DNA of 64,000 nucleotides from Oleispirillum naphthae (GTDB taxonomy: Bacteria; Pseudomonadota; Alphaproteobacteria; Rhodospirillales; Rhodospirillaceae). Positions within the stretch are counted from its first letter, which is position 1, and each line of letters opens with the position of its first letter. The translations under genes and the position numbers were made by a program. The DNA lies in the NCBI GenBank assembly GCA_027864655.1, contig JAQAZG010000010.1, positions 62,001 through 126,000 on the forward strand, read 5' to 3'. The notes under the pieces are model-generated. The model made no database searches. It saw nothing but the letters and a program-made list of their open reading frames with translations, and had not been told where the DNA came from. Below, one piece after another: positions 7,612 through 15,588 of the stretch.

Positions 7612-9507
7612 TCAGAACTTCATCCGCGCGCCGACATAGCCGGCGCGGCCGCTTTCCGCGTACCAGCTCTTGGTGTGATAGTCCTTGTCGGCGATGTTCT
7701 CGAGGCGGCCGTAGACGCTCGCCCAATCGGTGATCGCGTAGGTCGCGCCGAGGTCGAACACCGTGTAGCCGCCGATGAAGGGTTTGCTGCTGGTGTTGGC
7801 GGAGTCGTAGCTCCAGGTGGCGAAGCGCGCCTTCACCCAGGCGTCGAGACCCTTCACCTCGTCCGGCGCATAGGCGACGCGGAGGTTGCCCTGGTGGTGC
7901 GGGCGGGTCGCCAGCACCTGGCCGGTGGTGTTGTCGCGCGCCTGCATCCAGGTGTGACCGGCGGACACCGAAACCTCGTCGCTGACCTGGGCGGTGGCGC
8001 TGGTCTCCTGGCCGTAGACCCGCGCCGAGGCGGTCTGCGCGTACTTGCTGGTGGCAAAGTCGTAGGTAATGGCGTTGTTCAGGCGGGTGTTGAAGAAGGT
8101 GGTGTCGATGACCAGGCGGTCGTCGAGGAAGCTCTGCTCGATGCCCACGTCGTAGCCCCGGCTTTCCTCCGCCTTGAGGCCGGGGTCGCCGTAGGTCGGT
8201 TCGTAGAGCTGGTAGAGGCTGGGGGCGCGGAAGCCGGTGCCGTAGCTGGCGTGCAGGCGGGTGCCCCAGTCGGGGATGCGGTAGGCCGCGGTGCCGCGGT
8301 GGGTGGTGGTGTCGCCGAAGGCCGAGTGGTCGTCCTGGCGCGCGCCCGCGGTCAGGGTCAGGGCGTCGTCGAGCAGGCCGAGCTGATAGTTGGCGAAGTA
8401 GCCGTCGTTGGTGATCTCCTTGGCCGACACGCTGTAGGTCCGCATGTGCTGGCGTTCGTGGTCCGCGCCGAAGACCACGGCATGGTGGTCCAGGGGCTTC
8501 AGCGTGCCGGTGTATTCGTACTTGGTGACCTCGCTGTCGAAGTAGTTGTTGCGCTTGTCGTTGGTGTAGTAGTCGCGCCGTATCCGGCTTTGCGCCGCCG
8601 AGACGGTGTTGGCGAGCAGGCCTTCGAACAGGTCGGCGGAGACCGAGACCTTGCCCGAGCGCTGCACCGAGCGGATGTCGCGGTCGTTGTCGGCGGTGGC
8701 GCTGCCGTCGTATTCGGTGTGGGCCTCGATGGTGCTGCCCAGCGCCTCGACGTTCAGGCGGTCGAGAATGCCGAGATCGGTGATCAGGTCGGAGCCGACG
8801 CGCAGGTTGGCGGAACGGTTCTTGTAGCCGTCGCTCTCGCCGGTGTCGGCGCCGATCGGCGAGACGTCGAAGCCCTGGGTGGTGAGGCCGGAAAGCCCGG
8901 CGCTGTAGTAGACGCCGCCGCTTTCGCCGCGGGCGTTGACGTGGCCCCTGGCGGTGCCGTAGCTGCCCCACTCGAAGCCGCCGTCGCCGCCGATCGCCTT
9001 GCCCGAGCCCTTGCCCGACTTGGTGGTGATCGAGATCACGCCGCCGATGGCGCTGGAGCCGTAGAGCGTGCTCTGGTTGCCGCGCAGCACCTCGATGCGC
9101 TCGATGTCGTCGGCGAGCAGGTGGGTGAGGTCGTAGCTGGAGGCGGCCCCCGAAACGTCGCTGACGTCCATGCCGTCGATGAGGATCTTGATGTAGGCGT
9201 CGCCCATGCCGCGGATCGACAGGCTGGTCGTTTTGCCGATGCCGCCGTTGCCGTAGCTGGAGACGCCCGGCACCTCGCGGAGCACGTCGAGCGCGGTGAC
9301 CGCCTGCTTCTTGGCGATGTCCTCGGCGGTGATCACGGTGACGGTGCTGCCGGTCTGCGCCACCGGCGTGGCGGTGCGGTCGGCGGAGATCACCATCTTG
9401 CCGAGGTCCTGCGCCTCGTCGGCGAAGGCGGGCGTGGCGGCGGCCGCGGAAAGAACCAGAAGTCCGGCGCCGAGCCGCCGCGGAAATGGAGTGTGCGTCT
9501 GTCGCAT
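7612..9507 (-). CDS. btuB: TonB-dependent outer-membrane receptor, BtuB-like (cobalamin)
   Basis: A 631-residue outer-membrane receptor. The signal peptide spans residues 1-29 (ends TPAFA). A TonB-box-like KMVISADR is followed by the plug domain (VITAEDIAKKQAVTALDVLREVPGV, IRGMGDAYIKILIDGMDV, IERIEVLRGNQSTLYGSSAI) and a beta-barrel ending in a terminal aromatic residue (VGARMKF). The start at 9507 has AAGGGGGAA just upstream; the open frame continues 74 codons further but through the leader. The cobalamin riboswitch upstream identifies the likely substrate as vitamin B12 or a corrinoid. No btuCDF or tonB genes are adjacent. Confidence 0.88.
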   Translation of the reverse strand: MRQTHTPFPRRLGAGLLVLSAAAATPAFADEAQDLGKMVISADRTATPVAQTGSTVTVITAEDIAKKQAVTALDVLREVPGVSSYGNGGIGKTTSLSIRGMGDAYIKILIDGMDVSDVSGAASSYDLTHLLADDIERIEVLRGNQSTLYGSSAIGGVISITTKSGKGSGKAIGGDGGFEWGSYGTARGHVNARGESGGVYYSAGLSGLTTQGFDVSPIGADTGESDGYKNRSANLRVGSDLITDLGILDRLNVEALGSTIEAHTEYDGSATADNDRDIRSVQRSGKVSVSADLFEGLLANTVSAAQSRIRRDYYTNDKRNNYFDSEVTKYEYTGTLKPLDHHAVVFGADHERQHMRTYSVSAKEITNDGYFANYQLGLLDDALTLTAGARQDDHSAFGDTTTHRGTAAYRIPDWGTRLHASYGTGFRAPSLYQLYEPTYGDPGLKAEESRGYDVGIEQSFLDDRLVIDTTFFNTRLNNAITYDFATSKYAQTASARVYGQETSATAQVSDEVSVSAGHTWMQARDNTTGQVLATRPHHQGNLRVAYAPDEVKGLDAWVKARFATWSYDSANTSSKPFIGGYTVFDLGATYAITDWASVYGRLENIADKDYHTKSWYAESGRAGYVGARMKF

Positions 9508-9662
9508 CGTTTCCCCCTTGAGCGCGGGCCTCCGTCGCCGCGCGCCGGTTGTGTCGTCGATGCCGTGGGGGAGAGGAGAACACCGTCCCGCCGCGGCGAA
9601 GTACGTCACCGCAACGGTCGGAAACCGTCCCCCCGCACCCCCGCGCGGAAGAAAGCGACGTC

Positions 9663-9857
9663 CGACGGCAGGTCTCCTGGCTTGCGGGTCAATGCGTCTG
9701 CGGACCGCCTTCCCGGCATGGATTTCCATGCCAGTGGCTTTCTCGGTCCGGGCGCTCGCCGCTTACAGTTGCGGAGGCAGCTCCGGCCTTGGCGCGCCTG
9801 CGCGCGCCGCACCGGATTCCCTTTTCATCCGCGGGGCAACCCCCGCGAACACCGTCG
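9663..9857 (-). promoter_or_regulatory. Cobalamin riboswitch
   Basis: Read on the minus strand, the leader carries the full set of cobalamin-riboswitch landmarks. The B12 box GCCAGGAGACCTGCC is at 9681-9667. The core elements GGAGCTGCCTCCGCAACTGTAAG, AAAGCCACTGGC and CCGGGAAGGC are present, along with a P1 pairing between CGACGG at 9857-9852 and CCGTCG at 9668-9663. About 155 bases separate the aptamer from the start of the TonB receptor, enough for an expression platform. High adenosylcobalamin should reduce expression of the receptor. Confidence 0.95.
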
Positions 9858-10010
9858 AAAGCGGTGGTACAGGCTGATGCGGGGTCTGTCAATCCCGATG
9901 TAACATTAGAACGTACTTGTTTCCGCCACCCCGAGAGTCCGCTTTCCCTCTTCCGGTCCTATCCGTATAATCCATCACGGTTTTTCAGCCATGGCGGGGC
10001 CGCAACGGAC

Positions 10011-10904
10011 ATGGACTTTCGCGCTCTCGAGACGTTTCTGTGGATCGCGCGCCTCGGCGGTTTCCGCCTTGCCGCCGATCGCCTCAACACCACCCAGCCC
10101 TCGGTCTCCGCGCGCATCCGCGCGCTCGAGGAGGAACTCGGGGTGCGCCTGTTCGAACGCAGCGCCCGCGCCGTGACGCTGACCGCCAAGGGGCGCGACC
10201 TGCTGCCCTATGCCGAGCGGGTGCTGGCGCTGAAAAGCGAGATGCTGGCCAAGGTCGGCGACCCCGCGGCGATCCAGGGCACCATCGTCCTCGGCGTGGT
10301 GGAGACGATCGCCCACACCTGGCTGCCGCGCCTGATCGAACGCCTCGCCCAGACCTATCCGGCGCTCTCGCTGGAACTCGACATCGACATCACCGCCAAT
10401 CTCTCGCGCCGCCTGATCGCGCGGGAGATCGATCTCGGCCTGCTGATGGGGCCGATCGCGCACCCGGAAATCGAGAATCTGCCGTTGAGCACCTATCCCC
10501 TGGTCTGGGTGGGCAGCCCGCGCCTCGGCCTGCACGGGCGCACCCTCGGCCTCGACGACCTGCGCCGCATCCCGGTGATCACCTTTCCGCGCAACTCGCG
10601 CCCCAACATGGACATCCTCTCCATCTTCCGCGATGCGGGGGAGCGCGCGCGCATCCACAACAGCTCGTCCATCGCCACCATCGTGCGCATGGCGGTGGAC
10701 GGCATCGGCGTGTGCGCCCTGCCGCAGGAGATCGTGCAGGGCGAGTTGGACCGCGGCGTGCTGGTGCCGCTGCGGGTCTCCGTGGCGCTGCCCGCGCTCA
10801 CCTTCACCGCGTCGTTTCCCCATGCGGCGGATACGGCGCTGCCGCGCGCGGTTTCCGACCTCGCCTACCGCACAGCGATTGAGCACTCCGGCGCTGCGGC
10901 CTAA
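10011..10904 (+). CDS. LysR family transcriptional regulator
   Basis: A 297-residue LysR regulator beginning MDFRALETFLWIARLGGF, the standard LysR start; longer in-frame starts would run through the opposite-strand riboswitch. The helix-turn-helix is at residues 1-60 (TTQPSVSARIRALEEELGVRLFERSAR), with an effector domain from about 90 to 295. It immediately precedes and is co-oriented with the DUF1445-TRAP-DUF2848-amidase genes, so it is the likely regulator of that operon. Confidence 0.9.
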   Translation: MDFRALETFLWIARLGGFRLAADRLNTTQPSVSARIRALEEELGVRLFERSARAVTLTAKGRDLLPYAERVLALKSEMLAKVGDPAAIQGTIVLGVVETIAHTWLPRLIERLAQTYPALSLELDIDITANLSRRLIAREIDLGLLMGPIAHPEIENLPLSTYPLVWVGSPRLGLHGRTLGLDDLRRIPVITFPRNSRPNMDILSIFRDAGERARIHNSSSIATIVRMAVDGIGVCALPQEIVQGELDRGVLVPLRVSVALPALTFTASFPHAADTALPRAVSDLAYRTAIEHSGAAA

Positions 10905-10913
10905 TCCATAGGC

Positions 10914-10939
10914 AATCCTGATGGGAAACCATCAGGATT
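10914..10939. promoter_or_regulatory. Perfect 26-base palindrome (11-base arms, GAAA loop)
   Basis: AATCCTGATGG, GAAA, CCATCAGGATT: an uninterrupted 11-base inverted repeat lies 9 bases after the LysR stop and 68 bases before the DUF1445 start. No T run follows, which argues against a simple terminator. It could be an operator for the LysR protein or for another dimeric regulator, or an RNA hairpin that insulates the two genes. Confidence 0.5.
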
Positions 10940-11007
10940 CGCGTTTGGACGCGATCAATAACATTTGTCACCATAACGTCTTTGCGATACCCAGGCGGAG
11001 ACGGACG

Positions 11008-11847
11008 ATGACACCCGGCGATTCCTCTTCCCTCAGGTCGATGAGCGCGCGCGAGGTCCGCGCCCGCATCCGCGCGGGCGCGGTGGACGCGCCGACGGCG
11101 GGCATGGCGGACGGCTTCATGCAGGCCAACCTGGCGATCCTGCCGCGGGAACACGCCGCCGATTTCCTCGCCTTCTGCCGCGCCAACCCCAAGCCCTGTC
11201 CGCTGTTGGGCGTCTCCCGCGCGGGCGAGGCGGGCATCCCCGGCGTGGCCGAGGACCTCGACATCCGCACCGACCTTTGCGGCTACCGCGTCTACCGCGA
11301 CGGCCGCTGCACCGACCGGGTGAGCGACATCGCCGCGCTGTGGCGCGACGACCTGGTGGTGTTCGCCCTCGGCTGCTCCTTCTCGTTCGAGCACGCGCTG
11401 CTGCATGCCGGTCTTGCGGTGCGTCATATTGATTGCGGCTGCAACGTGCCGATGTTCAAGACTGCGATTCCGACGATGCCGCGCGGCCGCTTCTCCGGCC
11501 CGCTGGTGGTGTCGATGCGCCCGTTCGCGCCCGCCGACGCGATCCGCGCGATCTGCCTGTCGGATCGCATGCCCTTGGCGCACGGCGCGCCGGTGCACTT
11601 CGGCGACCCGGCGGCGATCGGCATCGCCGACCTGCAATCCCCCGACTACGGCGATGCGGTGCCGGTGGCGGCGGGGGAGGTTCCGGTATTCTGGGCGTGC
11701 GGCGTCACGCCCCAGGCGGTGTTGGAGACGGCCCGGCTCCCCTTCGCCATCACCCACGACCCGGGCCACATGCTGATCACCGATATCCGCAATGCCGACG
11801 TCTACGACCTCGGCGGACTGGTGGAGGACGACTCGATTTCGTTTTGA
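11008..11847 (+). CDS. DUF1445 / UPF0317 family protein (D-glutamate-cyclase-like putative hydro-lyase)
   Basis: A 279-residue member of the DUF1445 (UPF0317) family. Family landmarks are FCRANPKPCPLLGV, the central VVFALGCSFSFEHALLHAG block, and HIDCGCNVPMFKT followed by FAITHDPGHMLITD near the end. Related domains in animal mitochondria act as D-glutamate cyclase, giving 5-oxo-D-proline; bacterial members are often called putative hydro-lyases without proof. The ATG at 11008 was chosen because GGAG lies 7 bases before it. It heads a TRAP-DUF2848-amidase operon, consistent with metabolism of an imported amide or lactam-type acid. Confidence 0.85.
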   Translation: MTPGDSSSLRSMSAREVRARIRAGAVDAPTAGMADGFMQANLAILPREHAADFLAFCRANPKPCPLLGVSRAGEAGIPGVAEDLDIRTDLCGYRVYRDGRCTDRVSDIAALWRDDLVVFALGCSFSFEHALLHAGLAVRHIDCGCNVPMFKTAIPTMPRGRFSGPLVVSMRPFAPADAIRAICLSDRMPLAHGAPVHFGDPAAIGIADLQSPDYGDAVPVAAGEVPVFWACGVTPQAVLETARLPFAITHDPGHMLITDIRNADVYDLGGLVEDDSISF

Positions 11848-11879
11848 CGGTTTCCAGCCCAAAGAACAAGGAGGCACCC

Positions 11880-12941
11880 ATGCGAGGTTTCAAGGTGGTA
11901 ACGACCGCGGCGCTCGCCGCGCTGCTCGGCTCGACTGCGGCACATGCCGAAATGAAGGGCACCAGCCTGACCTATGTCGGCAGCTGGAGCGGCCTGGTGC
12001 TGTTCAAGCAGTTCGAGAAGCCCTTCTGGGGCGAGACCCTGCCCGCCGATTCCAAGGGCAAGATCAAGGTGGACGTCTCCACCTTCGACCAGATGGGCCT
12101 GAAGGGCGCCGAGGTGTACCGCATCCTGGCGAAGAACGTCTTCGACATCGGCGCCACGGTGGCCGACTACACGGTGGCCGACGCGCCGGAGGTCGAGGGC
12201 CTCGACATCCCGATGCTCGCCCGGGACCCCAAGACCGCGCAGGCGGTGGCGATGGCCTATAAGCCGGTGCTCGACGACGCCTTCGCCAAGCGCTTCAACG
12301 CCAAGGTGCTGGCGGTGGTGCCCTATCCGGCGCAGATGCTGTTCTGCAACGCCGAGATCAAGGGGCTTTCCGGGATCAAGGGCCTGAAGGTGCGTTCGAG
12401 CGGCGGTTCGGCGGCCGAGTTCCTCAAGGCCGCGGGCGCCGAGGCGGTGACCATGGCGTTCTCCGAGGTGCCGGGCGCGCTGCAACGCGGCGTCATCGAC
12501 TGCGCCGTGACCGGCTCGCTCTCCGGCTATTCCTCCGGCTGGCACGAGGTCTCCAAGGTCCTCTACCCGATGCCGATGGGCGGCTGGGACGACGTGGTGA
12601 CCGCGATCTCGCTGAAGAAGTGGAACAGCATGGACAAGGAAACCCAGGCCTTCCTCAAGGACGAGGTGGAGCGCAAGTTCGAGGCGGCGGTGTGGGCCGC
12701 CGCCACCGAGGACACCCAGCAGGGCATCGCCTGCCTGACCGGCGTCGGCACGCCCGCGTGCACCCACGGCAAGGCCGGTTCGATGAAGCTGGTGGAAGTG
12801 TCCAAGGCGGACGTCGAGGTGGCGCGCAAGCTGCTTACCGAAAAGGTGCTGCCGAGCTGGGCCGGCCGCACCGACAAGGCCTATGTGGACCGCTGGAACG
12901 CCACGGTCGGCAAGGTCGTCGGCCTGACCGCCAAGAAGTGA
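11880..12941 (+). CDS. TRAP transporter solute-binding protein (DctP family), system 2
   Basis: A 353-residue periplasmic binding protein with a signal peptide of about 23 residues (ends AAHA). The DctP fold is recognisable by IKGLSGIKGLKVRSSGGSAAEFLKAAGAE, the ligand-binding arginine region, and EVPGALQRGVIDCAVTG. ACAAGGAGG precedes the start. Thirty-two bases separate it from the DUF1445 gene and it is followed by its own DctQ and DctM. The ligand is unknown; the neighbours suggest an organic acid with an amide or lactam group. Confidence 0.92.
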   Translation: MRGFKVVTTAALAALLGSTAAHAEMKGTSLTYVGSWSGLVLFKQFEKPFWGETLPADSKGKIKVDVSTFDQMGLKGAEVYRILAKNVFDIGATVADYTVADAPEVEGLDIPMLARDPKTAQAVAMAYKPVLDDAFAKRFNAKVLAVVPYPAQMLFCNAEIKGLSGIKGLKVRSSGGSAAEFLKAAGAEAVTMAFSEVPGALQRGVIDCAVTGSLSGYSSGWHEVSKVLYPMPMGGWDDVVTAISLKKWNSMDKETQAFLKDEVERKFEAAVWAAATEDTQQGIACLTGVGTPACTHGKAGSMKLVEVSKADVEVARKLLTEKVLPSWAGRTDKAYVDRWNATVGKVVGLTAKK

Positions 12942-12999
12942 TCCCTCCCGCCGGGACCGGCTTTTGCCGGTCCCGGCCCCCGCTGCAAGGACCCCGCCG

Positions 13000-13593
13000 A
13001 TGCTCGATGCCCTCGATGCCCTGATCCGCCTGGTGGAGCGCCTCTCGCGCCGGCTTGCCGGACTGGCGGGGGTGGTCCTGATCGGCATGGTGCTCTTGAT
13101 CTCGCTGGAGATCGTGATGCGCCGCACCATCGGTCATTCTCCCGGCTTGTCCTTCGAGTATTCGGGCTACGTGCTCGGCATCACCGCCTCCTGGTCGTTC
13201 GCCTATGCGCTGTTCCACAAGGCGCACATCCGCATCGACGCCGCCTATGTGCGGTTTTCGGCGCGGGGACGGCTGGTTCTCGACCTTCTGGCGCTCGCCG
13301 CGTTCACCGCCTTCGCGGTGATGGCGGCGCAGGCGGCCTTCGGCGTGCTCACCGAGACGATCGCTCGCGACAGCGTGTCCAACACCCCGCTGCACACCCC
13401 GATGTGGATTCCGCAGGTATTGTGGGCCGCGGGCTGGCTGTGGTTCGCCTTCGCCACCCTGCTGTTGTTCGTCCGCGTCGCGCTGGCCGCCGTGACCGGC
13501 GACGCCGAGACGGTGCGCCGCCTCGCCGGCAGTTCCACCCTCGACGAGCAGATCGAGGAGGAAGCCCTCAACCTTAAGGAGCAGGGCTCATGA
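13000..13593 (+). CDS. TRAP transporter small permease (DctQ family), system 2
   Basis: A 197-residue protein with four hydrophobic helices at about residues 22-42, 55-75, 90-112 and 140-160, plus an acidic C-terminal tail. The HKAHIRIDAAYV loop is the family signature region. The start at 13000 (MLDALDALIRL) has AAGG 9 bases before it and is preferred to the in-frame ATG 36 bases upstream. The stop overlaps the DctM start by four bases. Confidence 0.87.
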   Translation: MLDALDALIRLVERLSRRLAGLAGVVLIGMVLLISLEIVMRRTIGHSPGLSFEYSGYVLGITASWSFAYALFHKAHIRIDAAYVRFSARGRLVLDLLALAAFTAFAVMAAQAAFGVLTETIARDSVSNTPLHTPMWIPQVLWAAGWLWFAFATLLLFVRVALAAVTGDAETVRRLAGSSTLDEQIEEEALNLKEQGS

Positions 13594-14873
13594 TCGGGGT
13601 CGCCTTCGTCGTTCTCATCGTCCTGATGCTGCTGTCGATTCCGATCGCGGCGACGCTGATGGGCCTCGGCCTCTTCCTCGGCGAGACCTATTCGCGCTTC
13701 CCGCTGCACCGCGCGCTGGGCGAAGTGCTGTGGTCGGCCTCCGACAGCTTCCTGCTGATCGCCATTCCGCTGTTCATTCTCCTCGGCGAACTGCTGGTGC
13801 GCAGCGGCATCGCGCGGATGACCTACCAGGCGCTGGAGGCGTGGCTCTCCTGGCTGCCGGGCGGGCTGCTGCACGCCAACATCGGCACCGCCACCTTCTT
13901 TTCCGCCACCTCCGGCTCCTCGGTCGCCACCGCCGCCACCGTCGGCACCGTGGCGATGCCGCAGGCGCGCGCGCTCGGCTACGACGAACGCCTGTTCGCG
14001 GGCTCCATCGCCGCGGGCGGCACCCTGGGGATCATGATCCCGCCGTCGATCAACCTGATCGTCTACGGCTTCATGACCGAGACCTCGATCCCCCGCCTGT
14101 TCATCGCAGGGATCATGCCCGGCACCCTGCTCGCCCTGATGTTCATCGCAGGCACCGCCGCGCTCTGCACCCTGCGGCCGGAGTGGGGCGGGCCGCGGCG
14201 CACCCATTCCTGGGCGGCGCGGGCGAGGGGCCTCGCCGCGCTCGCCCCGATGTTCGGCCTGTTCGCCCTGATCATCGGTTCGATCTACACCGGCTGGGCG
14301 ACCCCCACGGAGGCCGCCGCGGTGGGCGTGCTCGCCGCGCTCGGCATCGCCCAGGCGACGCGCACCCTCTCCATCTCCATGCTGCGCGGCGCGATCCTCG
14401 GCACCATGCGCACCACCGCGATGATCATGCTGATCATCACCTCGGCGTACTTCCTCAACTTCGTGCTCTCCGCCGTCGGCGCCACCCAGGCGCTCTCCCG
14501 CCTGGTGACGCAGAGCGGCTTCTCGCCGCTCGCCACCATGCTGCTGATCGTCGGCATCTACGTCATCCTCGGCTTCTTCATCGAGACCCTGTCGCTGATG
14601 GTGATCACCGTGCCGGTGATCGAGCCGGTGGTGGTGAGCCTGGGCTACGACCCGATCTGGTTCGGCGTGATGCTCATCCTGCTCATCGAGATGGCGCTGA
14701 TCACCCCGCCGGTGGGGCTCAACCTCTACGTCGTGCAGGGGGTGCGCGGACGCGGCGCCTTCAGCGACGTGATCATGGGGTCGATTCCCTATGTCCTCAT
14801 CATGCTGCTGATGGCCGGGCTGCTGCTCGTCTTCCCGGGCATCGCGCTGTTCCTGCCCAACGCCATGAACTGA
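13590..14873 (+). CDS. TRAP transporter large permease (DctM family), system 2
   Basis: A 427-residue membrane protein with about 12 helices. Typical DctM stretches are present: ATSGSSVATAATVGTVAMPQ, GGTLGIMIPPSINLIVYG and ALITPPVGLNLYVVQGV. It couples solute import to an ion gradient together with the preceding DctQ and the periplasmic DctP. Normal length. The ATGA overlap with dctQ indicates coupled translation. Confidence 0.93.
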   Translation: MIGVAFVVLIVLMLLSIPIAATLMGLGLFLGETYSRFPLHRALGEVLWSASDSFLLIAIPLFILLGELLVRSGIARMTYQALEAWLSWLPGGLLHANIGTATFFSATSGSSVATAATVGTVAMPQARALGYDERLFAGSIAAGGTLGIMIPPSINLIVYGFMTETSIPRLFIAGIMPGTLLALMFIAGTAALCTLRPEWGGPRRTHSWAARARGLAALAPMFGLFALIIGSIYTGWATPTEAAAVGVLAALGIAQATRTLSISMLRGAILGTMRTTAMIMLIITSAYFLNFVLSAVGATQALSRLVTQSGFSPLATMLLIVGIYVILGFFIETLSLMVITVPVIEPVVVSLGYDPIWFGVMLILLIEMALITPPVGLNLYVVQGVRGRGAFSDVIMGSIPYVLIMLLMAGLLLVFPGIALFLPNAMN

Positions 14874-14888
14874 CCAGGGAGGTCATCC

Positions 14889-15563
14889 ATGCTGAGCCTG
14901 AAAAGCGCGGATGGCGCGCCGCTGTCCGCCGAAGTCCGCGACCTCATCGTCGCCGGGTGGGCCGGGCGCGACCGCGCCGCGGTGGACCACCACATCGCCG
15001 AGCTTGCGGCGCTCGGCGTCGCGCCGCCCTCGCAGGTGCCGCTCTACTACCGGGTTTCCGCCGACCGCCTGACCACCGCGCCGCGGGTGCAGGTGCTGGG
15101 GACGGAAAGCTCGGGCGAGGCGGAGGCGATCGTCCTTCCCATCGGCGGGGTCCTGTGGGTCGGCATCGCCTCGGACCACACCGACCGCAAGGTGGAGTCC
15201 TATTCCGTCGCGGTCTCCAAGGAGATGTGCGTCAAGCCGATGGGCGCCGAGCTCTGGCCCTTCGCCGAGGTGGCGGACCACTGGGACGAACTGGTGCTGC
15301 GCTCCTACGCCACCATCGGCGGCGACCGCGTGCTCTATCAGGAGGGCAAGGTGGCGGGCCTGCTGCGCCCCGAGGAGCTGATCGCCGGGTGGGAGGCGGC
15401 GCACGGGCGCTTCTCCGACGGCCAGGCGATGCTGTGCGGCACGGTGCCCGCGATCGGCGGCATCCGCCCGGCGGAGCGCTTCGAGATCGTCCTCGAGGAC
15501 CCGCTGCGCCGCCGCAGCCTGACCCACGCCTATTCCATGGAGAGTCTGCCGGTGGTCGCCTGA
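14889..15563 (+). CDS. DUF2848 family protein
   Basis: A 224-residue cytoplasmic protein matching the DUF2848 family. Recognisable blocks are VPLYYRVSADRLTTAPRVQV, WVGIASDHTDRKVESYSVAV, the KEMCVKPMGAELWPF segment and QAMLCGTVPAIGGI near the end. The function of the family is not established; the block layout recalls fumarylacetoacetate-hydrolase-like enzymes, which is only an impression. It lies 15 bases after dctM with GGGAGG before its ATG and directly before an amidase gene, so it is probably an enzyme of the same catabolic route. Confidence 0.83.
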   Translation: MLSLKSADGAPLSAEVRDLIVAGWAGRDRAAVDHHIAELAALGVAPPSQVPLYYRVSADRLTTAPRVQVLGTESSGEAEAIVLPIGGVLWVGIASDHTDRKVESYSVAVSKEMCVKPMGAELWPFAEVADHWDELVLRSYATIGGDRVLYQEGKVAGLLRPEELIAGWEAAHGRFSDGQAMLCGTVPAIGGIRPAERFEIVLEDPLRRRSLTHAYSMESLPVVA

Positions 15564-15588
15564 CCCCGGCCGCTTTGGGAGACCGCTC

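Noticed and set aside
9549-10010. In-frame extension of the LysR gene across the cobalamin riboswitch
   Set aside because: The LysR family starts at MDFRALETFLW (10011); the extension lies antisense to a clear riboswitch and has no LysR features.
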